This document shows, piece by piece, positions 59,233-64,000 of a stretch of 64,000 bases of DNA (position 1 is its first letter; each line of letters opens with the position of its first letter). A program made the position numbers and the translations under genes. The notes beneath the pieces were generated by a model. The model searched no databases. It had not been told where the DNA came from and saw only the letters and a list, made by a program, of their open reading frames with translations. Source of the stretch: Candidatus Poseidoniaceae archaeon (GTDB taxonomy: Archaea; Thermoplasmatota; Poseidoniia; Poseidoniales; Poseidoniaceae); NCBI GenBank assembly GCA_938030705.1, contig CALHIR010000025.1:17259-81258 (forward strand), read 5' to 3'.

Positions 59233-60729
59233 TCAATCCTCAAGAGAGCGAAGGGCATCGTCCAAATCGGGCAGCCTTTCGGGCGTTTGCATTTGAGAAA
59301 CGTGAACAGAGCGCTCTTCGGTGGTGGGCTGCTCACCCGCCCCATCCAGCCAGGCCTTCCATGCATCGCAACGTTCGGGGCGGCGGAGAACCAGAGGCTC
59401 CCAGAGAGGTTCGAGGTCCGCACCGGCTTCATTCAGCGCTTTGACCTGGGAGGCAAAGTGGTCTGGAGCCACCTCTTCCATGCGCAAGAGCAACTCTCGA
59501 AGACGGGTCCGAACAACTTCATCGCCATCCTTCCACAATTCTTGGAACACCCCGCGTTGGTCGCTGGGGTCAAATTCAATGTATTCTCGGAGGTTGGGAA
59601 CCAAGTTTCGCCGAACGATGGCGAGGGGGTGGTCAACCAGTTGACGGAGACGGTCCGCCCACTGTTCTTTGTCGAGGTATTTGACGTCGCCAACGGTTGC
59701 ACTCGCTGCGGCGAGAACACCCTCATCTTCGGATTGCAACATGTCGTCGAGAAGGGGCAAAGCGTCCCATGTCAAACGTCGGAAAAGGCGCGTCAACACG
59801 TCCGCCATGGCGCGGCGCACCAACTTCTCTTCTCGCTGATGAAGACGAAGCGCGAGTTGGTGTCCAAAATCTCGGTCAGCCTCGATGGCCTTAGCCAGGC
59901 ATAAGGTGACCTTGTTGGCGACCTCGCCAACAGGATCGGCGGCCCGGCGCAACAGGAGCTCCTTCAGACCGAGTGGCTCGATCAGCGGTTGACGTTCCAA
60001 CAAGAGACGGACCCACTCGAGCAGGAGAAGGCGTCGGTCCAAGTCGCCACCTTCCAACCGCTCAAGGACCCAGCGTGCCGCTTCAACACCGCGCTCGTGA
60101 GCGACCACGGTGTTGGACATGCGTGGAACGACGGCGTGGGGGTTCCAATCCATGTGTTGAGGGCCTGCATCAGGTTGGGTGTGCCACGTACCGGGGCGCT
60201 CGGCCAGGGCAATGGATTCCACGAGATGGTAGCCCTGATGGACGGGTTGACCGTACGGGACGGTGGAAAGGCCGTTAAGCAGGGCGATGCTCAACCACCA
60301 GCGATCGGTGTTGGGGGCGTGCGGGTCGAAAGCCTGAGCTAACCAGTCGGTTGCAATGTGAAACAACAAACGGTGAGCCACATCGTCCAATCGACGACGG
60401 AGCCACTTTTGATGAATCTCAAACGGGTCGTCGCTGAGGTTCATGCGATGGGGAACGATCAAATCCACCACGGTGTTGAGGTGGCGGTCAAACATCCCGC
60501 GATCAACGTTGAGAATGCCGAGACCTTCTTCGAATAAGCGATGGGGAGAGGTGGGCGGTATGGCTGGAAAATCAGGGTCGCTCATGGGCGGCTCCGGAAG
60601 CGGCCACGCTTCGGTTCCACGCTCAAGCGCCTCAACCAATCCGGTAGCGACGCGCTCAAACGCCTCATCGGAAATTTTTGTCCGGCTCTTGCTCACGCTG
60701 TTCACTCCCAATCCTGCGTTCCACTCCAA
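59233..60729 (-). CDS. HEAT-like helical-repeat protein
   Basis: A 498-residue soluble protein, mostly helical. From about residue 215 on there are repeated helical pairs (RWVLERLEGGDLDRRLLLLE, ELLLRRAADPVGEVANKVTL, EEKLVRRAMADVLTRLFRRL, LVDHPLAIVRRNLVPNLREY) with the spacing of HEAT/ARM repeats. No enzyme motif. It follows TFB by eight bases on the same strand and is probably co-transcribed with it, which hints at an interaction surface role linked to transcription. ATG 60729 is the track start; GTG 60705 is an alternative. Confidence 0.65.
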   Translation of the reverse strand: MEWNAGLGVNSVSKSRTKISDEAFERVATGLVEALERGTEAWPLPEPPMSDPDFPAIPPTSPHRLFEEGLGILNVDRGMFDRHLNTVVDLIVPHRMNLSDDPFEIHQKWLRRRLDDVAHRLLFHIATDWLAQAFDPHAPNTDRWWLSIALLNGLSTVPYGQPVHQGYHLVESIALAERPGTWHTQPDAGPQHMDWNPHAVVPRMSNTVVAHERGVEAARWVLERLEGGDLDRRLLLLEWVRLLLERQPLIEPLGLKELLLRRAADPVGEVANKVTLCLAKAIEADRDFGHQLALRLHQREEKLVRRAMADVLTRLFRRLTWDALPLLDDMLQSEDEGVLAAASATVGDVKYLDKEQWADRLRQLVDHPLAIVRRNLVPNLREYIEFDPSDQRGVFQELWKDGDEVVRTRLRELLLRMEEVAPDHFASQVKALNEAGADLEPLWEPLVLRRPERCDAWKAWLDGAGEQPTTEERSVHVSQMQTPERLPDLDDALRSLED

Positions 60730-60737
60730 TGTGAAAC

Positions 60738-61670
60738 TCAGATGTCCAGTTCAATGTTCAGGTTTTGGATGAGTTCCTTGTACCTGTTTCGGATGGTGAC
60801 TTCGGTAACACCGGCGACTTCGGCGACTTCGCGCTGAGTTCGTCGCTTTCCACACAACACCGAAGCGATGTAAATGATGGAAGCGGCGATGCCGGTTGGT
60901 CCACGACCACTGGTCAATTCTTTCTCTTGGGCGGCCTTGATGAGTTCGTAGGCTTTGGCTTCAACGTCAGCATCAAGACCCAATCCGGAACAGAATCGTG
61001 AGATGTAATCTTCGGGGCCGGTTGGCATGATCTTCATCTTCAGTTCACGCACCATGAATCGGTAGGTTCGACCGATCTCTTTGCGACCGGTACGAGAGGC
61101 CTGTCCGATTTCGTCCAGTGTTCGTGGAACACCGCACTGGCGGCAAGCCGCATAGAGGGAAGCAGCGGCCACGCCTTCGATGGAACGGCCTCGAATCAAG
61201 CGCTTGTCGACGGCTTTCTTGTAGTTCACAGCCGCAGCTTCACGAACGGACTTCGGGAGTTCAAGGCGGCTGGCCATGCGGTCGAGCTCAGCGAGCGCCA
61301 TGGCGAGGTTGCGCTCGGTGGCGTTGCTCACTCGGCTTCGCTTCTGCCACTTGCGCATGCGGTAAAATTGCGAGCGGTAACGAGAATTGATCGTTTTTCC
61401 AGAATAATCCTTGTTTTGCCAATCGATGTCCGTGGACAGACCCTTGTCGTGAAGCATCACGGTCATGGGCGCACCGGTACGGGCACGCTGGTCGCCCTGT
61501 TCGGGGGAAAAGACACGCCATTCAGCGCCCTGGTCGATGACGTTGTCTTCCAAAACCAACCCACAGTCGTCGCAGACCACTTCGCCACGGGTTTCGTCTC
61601 TCGAGAGCGATCTGCTACCGCAGTCGCTGCATTTCACAATGTCTTCCACTTGTTGTTCATCCATGTTCAT
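60738..61670 (-). CDS. tfb: Transcription initiation factor TFB
   Basis: A 310-residue archaeal TFIIB. The zinc ribbon is [11 protein letters not shown]...[12 protein letters not shown], the B-finger [19 protein letters not shown] follows, and two cyclin folds occupy residues about 110-305 ([34 protein letters not shown]). TFB bridges TBP at the TATA box and RNA polymerase. Its length and residues are typical. An eight-base gap to the helical-repeat gene suggests an operon. Confidence 0.95.
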   Translation of the reverse strand: MNMDEQQVEDIVKCSDCGSRSLSRDETRGEVVCDDCGLVLEDNVIDQGAEWRVFSPEQGDQRARTGAPMTVMLHDKGLSTDIDWQNKDYSGKTINSRYRSQFYRMRKWQKRSRVSNATERNLAMALAELDRMASRLELPKSVREAAAVNYKKAVDKRLIRGRSIEGVAAASLYAACRQCGVPRTLDEIGQASRTGRKEIGRTYRFMVRELKMKIMPTGPEDYISRFCSGLGLDADVEAKAYELIKAAQEKELTSGRGPTGIAASIIYIASVLCGKRRTQREVAEVAGVTEVTIRNRYKELIQNLNIELDI

Positions 61671-61699
61671 CCCTCAACAGTTCACATCGAAGTGCGAAC

Positions 61700-61708
61700 C
61701 TATTTAAT
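61700..61708 (-). promoter_or_regulatory. TATA box of the tfb gene
   Basis: Read on the minus strand, ATTAAATAGG lies about 30-38 bases before the ATG at 61670, giving a start site near 61678 and a leader of about eight bases. Confidence 0.6.
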
Positions 61709-61894
61709 CCCTTTTGACATTGGTATTTATACTTGATGATGTCATGTTGATTAAATATTTTTCATGCCACCGAGAAACATAAGGTGGCGAGTGATTCGAA
61801 CCACTGCGAACCCTTTGATGAGGCCAAAACGAATCAGTGGGTTTGTGCATTCACCCTATGATTCGTTTGAAGAACGATTGAATCAGAGGTTGGT
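61709..61894. other. Intergenic region with tRNA T-arm-like fragment
   Basis: About 190 bases, AT-richer than sequences before it. The minus strand of 61783-61810 reads like a tRNA 3' end (GGTTCGAATCACTCGCCACC), but no matching acceptor, D arm or anticodon arm can be built upstream. It may be a tRNA remnant or an integration scar. No protein-coding frame is convincing. Confidence 0.35.
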
Positions 61895-62134
61895 TTAATC
61901 AAAAAAAGAGAGGACCGTCTCAATAGTTTTCGGAAGAGCCATCAATGCGAACGCAATGATTAGAATCGTAAAAAATTGTTTTGTAGACATTTCATCTTCC
62001 TTATCTTCCTCTTTCATTTTCTTTGAACGCTTCATCTCGTAGGATATGGCCCATAAAATGAACAAAACAAAAGCAATCACTCCAATGATTGGTATAATGA
62101 TGATTGCAATAAAGGCAGCGCCCTCATTTGACAT
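61895..62134 (-). CDS. Small single-helix membrane protein
   Basis: A 79-residue protein. AFIAIIIIPIIGVIAFVLFI is a strongly hydrophobic helix near the N terminus, followed by a Lys/Glu-rich segment (MKRSKKMKEEDKEDEMSTK) and a second hydrophobic stretch (FFTILIIAFALMAL) ending LSFFD. Low GC. No family recognised. Its TATA box predicts a leaderless transcript. Confidence 0.6.
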   Translation of the reverse strand: MSNEGAAFIAIIIIPIIGVIAFVLFILWAISYEMKRSKKMKEEDKEDEMSTKQFFTILIIAFALMALPKTIETVLSFFD

Positions 62135-62156
62135 TGGTTAATCGTGCAATTGCCAA

Positions 62157-62163
62157 GATATAG
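62157..62163 (-). promoter_or_regulatory. TATA box of the small membrane protein gene
   Basis: On the minus strand CTATATC lies 23-29 bases before the ATG at 62134, so the RNA should start at or next to the start codon. Confidence 0.6.
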
Positions 62164-62347
62164 TCATGATTACACTTGGAATCACATATGTCCGAATCAG
62201 AGGGGGCCGTCTGCTTAGTCATCGTACCTAATGTAGACTAAACCAAGGTCTGTGCTCTTTGATTTTCGAGTTCTCTTCTGGAATACAGAAACTTGGTTTC
62301 AGCAGGGCATTATTGCCAAGACTAGAAGTTCCCCTTGCATCATTTGA

Positions 62348-62357
62348 TTTTTATATC
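62348..62357 (+). promoter_or_regulatory. TATA box of the thrombospondin-repeat protein gene
   Basis: TTTTTATATC is centred 24 bases before the ATG at 62377, the exact distance for a leaderless archaeal transcript; no ribosome site is present before that ATG. Confidence 0.65.
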
Positions 62358-62376
62358 AAGGCACGGAATTATCGCT

Positions 62377-64000
62377 ATGGGCGACAAGGTGCTGAGAGCA
62401 GTTTTCCTCAGTTCTTTGATGATGATTCTATCACTGTCGGTAGGTATGCCACTGCTGAATGAATTGAATGAGAGTAACACGACATTGAATTCAGATTCTC
62501 AACCTCAAGACAGTGCATGGAATGTTGAAGTGTTTCCCATATCCAACAGTGATTGTGAGTCGATTGATCTTTCCTCTGAAATCACATACCATACTTGTCG
62601 GTCTACACACCCCGAGGCCGGCTCATTTTACGCTGTTTTTGATGGCCAAAAAATGAATTATTTCAACGACGCTAACTTCGGGGATCGCGCCCTTGAGAAT
62701 CATGCCATAACGCTGGACCAAAACGGGCATGTCCATTTAGCCTATATCTCGAAGACGTGGGTGACCTATGGAAGCGATCCTTTGGGTGCTGGCTACGAAG
62801 TCCACAGCGTTCATTACGCTTATTTTAACGGCATGAGTTGGGAGAATCGAGTTGTCATTTCCGATTCAACAGAAGAACGTTCATGGTGGGCTGAGAGTTT
62901 CGGTTCGCTTCAATTGGCGGTTGAAACCGGTGTTCAAGTCCATTTGACATACGTCCATCGACTCGACGAAGGAAGCATTGTTGATCATATCAAGCATTGG
63001 AAATTGGAAAATGAAGAAACGGTGAACATCACAATTGCATCAACGCCTTGGAATGGCAACGAATTAACTCCCACATTCTTGGAAATGAACCCTCAAGGCA
63101 GATTGTACCTGACATACTACAACAATGATGGCTTGGCACTGATGGTCAAAAACCCGAACACAACAGCATGGTTTGGGAACGAAATTGACATCGCAAGTGA
63201 AGTTGCTCTCCCAATGTGGTCTGATGATCGTCGAAGTTTTGCTCCCCATTCCTCCGCATTAGGATTCAATGAACAGCTCCACATTTGTCATTACGATACG
63301 GAAAATGAATCACTCATGTACACCACCAATCTAACCTCCTTGACTCAATTTGCATCAAACGGAGTTCCCATTCAATGGTCAACCACGACCATCAGTGCGA
63401 ATTCGTCAATTCAAACGGGAATGTTGTGTTCCTTGGAGGTTGATCACAATGGAGATGTCCATCTGTTTTATGGACGCCACAATGACACTACATCTGCTCT
63501 AATGCATGCAGGTCTTCACGACGGTTCTTGGTATTTGAGCGAACTTTACAACGGGCACGAATGCGAACAAAATGGCCTCAGTTGCTCTACCGGTTCCTTG
63601 CCAATTTATTCTGAATCCAAGGCACACGTACGGGCGGGCAATGAAATGTTACAAATCAGCCTGGACGAGAACTATGAGAATCGAACCGATTATGATAATG
63701 ATGGAATGGTCAATCGTGATGATGCTTTTCCGTTTGATGACAGCGAACAGTCAGATCATGATTTGGATGGTATCGGGGACAATGCAGACATTGATGACGA
63801 CAATGATGGCGTTGATGACCTTACAGATCTGTTTCCATTCAACGAACTTGAGCAGATTGATAGTGACGGAGACGGAATCGGAGATTATGCTGATTTAGAC
63901 GACGATAACGACGGATATGCCGATGAGACAGATATGTTTCCGATGGATTCTACTGAAAACAATGACACGGATTACGATGGAATTGGAAACAATGCCGACA
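62377..64000 (+). CDS. Secreted surface protein with thrombospondin type 3 repeats, 3' end cut
   Basis: The ORF track misses this gene because it has no stop inside the window. From ATG 62377 the frame stays open for 541 codons. A signal peptide (VLRAVFLSSLMMILSLSVGM) is followed by about 400 residues with propeller-like strands (NGHVHLAYISKTW, GDVHLFYGRHND), then from about residue 440 a chain of calcium-binding units: YDNDGMVNRDDAFPFDDSEQ, HDLDGIGDNADIDDDNDGVD, DSDGDGIGDYADLDDDNDGY. These are thrombospondin type 3 repeats. The gene is low in GC. It should be a cell-surface protein; the C terminus is unknown. Confidence 0.85.
   Translation, partial: MGDKVLRAVFLSSLMMILSLSVGMPLLNELNESNTTLNSDSQPQDSAWNVEVFPISNSDCESIDLSSEITYHTCRSTHPEAGSFYAVFDGQKMNYFNDANFGDRALENHAITLDQNGHVHLAYISKTWVTYGSDPLGAGYEVHSVHYAYFNGMSWENRVVISDSTEERSWWAESFGSLQLAVETGVQVHLTYVHRLDEGSIVDHIKHWKLENEETVNITIASTPWNGNELTPTFLEMNPQGRLYLTYYNNDGLALMVKNPNTTAWFGNEIDIASEVALPMWSDDRRSFAPHSSALGFNEQLHICHYDTENESLMYTTNLTSLTQFASNGVPIQWSTTTISANSSIQTGMLCSLEVDHNGDVHLFYGRHNDTTSALMHAGLHDGSWYLSELYNGHECEQNGLSCSTGSLPIYSESKAHVRAGNEMLQISLDENYENRTDYDNDGMVNRDDAFPFDDSEQSDHDLDGIGDNADIDDDNDGVDDLTDLFPFNELEQIDSDGDGIGDYADLDDDNDGYADETDMFPMDSTENNDTDYDGIGNNAD

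Noticed and set aside
61783-61862. Possible tRNA gene on the minus strand
   Set aside because: Only a T-arm and 3' acceptor-like string are present; no D arm, no anticodon arm and only a weak acceptor pairing can be formed.
62259-62462. 67-residue ORF at the start of the last gene
   Set aside because: It overlaps in another frame the signal peptide of the long open frame at 62377, which has a well-placed TATA box.
1-64000. CRISPR array, insertion sequence or rRNA genes
   Set aside because: No regularly spaced short direct repeats, no transposase-like protein and no rRNA-like sequence were found on either strand.

Overview
The window looks like a chromosomal segment of a planktonic marine archaeon, most likely a Marine Group II euryarchaeon (Candidatus Poseidoniales). 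The archaeal identity is shown directly by TFB, RNA polymerase subunit P, topoisomerase VI A and B, diphthine synthase, a Trm5-type tRNA methyltransferase, an archaeal-type split GMP synthase amidotransferase subunit, a geranylgeranyl-reductase-family flavoprotein and TATA boxes about 25 bases before several start codons. The marine group II assignment is inference from gene style: very large acidic surface proteins, a TFB gene of this type, and many bacterial-type acquisitions such as PlsC, DUF2237, glutaredoxin and GcvH.

Layout: 1-3231 is a minus-strand operon (lipid reductase, HAD phosphatase, NERD protein, PQ-loop protein cut by the window edge). 3324-8231 holds a DMT transporter, a Cys/Met PLP enzyme, a large unknown protein and a PqqB-like hydrolase. 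8221-13184 holds a Na+/solute symporter, diphthine synthase, Trm5, a tiny zinc ribbon and GuaA-A. 13230-14845 is a low-GC methyltransferase plus putative nuclease pair. 14921-18876 is a secreted protein with five LDL-receptor-class-A-like repeats and a membrane partner. 18880-23132 runs from tRNA-Asp to tRNA-Arg and contains the most striking locus: a class II aldolase-like protein with GPP[S/T] repeats, then a tetrameric ubiquitin-like polyprotein whose four 70-residue units each end in Gly-Gly, a small unknown, RpoP and a divergent clamp-loader subunit. 23186-29137 has membrane, flavoprotein, HIT, acyltransferase and DUF2299-like genes. 29276-34306 is a 1676-residue surface protein. 34315-39386 has an ArsR regulator, a membrane protein and Top6A/Top6B. 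39529-47503 contains a fused swivel plus large isopropylmalate dehydratase-type enzyme and a LeuB-type dehydrogenase, separated by a glycan-modification stretch with a low-GC core (44084-46302). 47676-52111 has small membrane/coiled-coil proteins and a nucleotide-sugar operon. 52074-55833 has DUF2237, glutaredoxin, two TerB-like proteins and a large DNA methyltransferase. 55944-61670 has an NTPase, GcvH, RNase HI, GalU, a helical-repeat protein and TFB. From about 61740 the GC content drops and a surface protein with calcium-binding thrombospondin type 3 repeats runs off the end.

Together these are mostly housekeeping genes interleaved with surface-protein and glycan genes. Surface glycan supply can be sketched from GalU, a sugar nucleotidyltransferase, a short UDP-sugar dehydrogenase, GtrA and three glycan-modifying enzymes. 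The leading candidate for an undescribed system is the polyubiquitin-like gene at 20567-21421; no E1, E2 or JAMM protease gene is visible inside the window.
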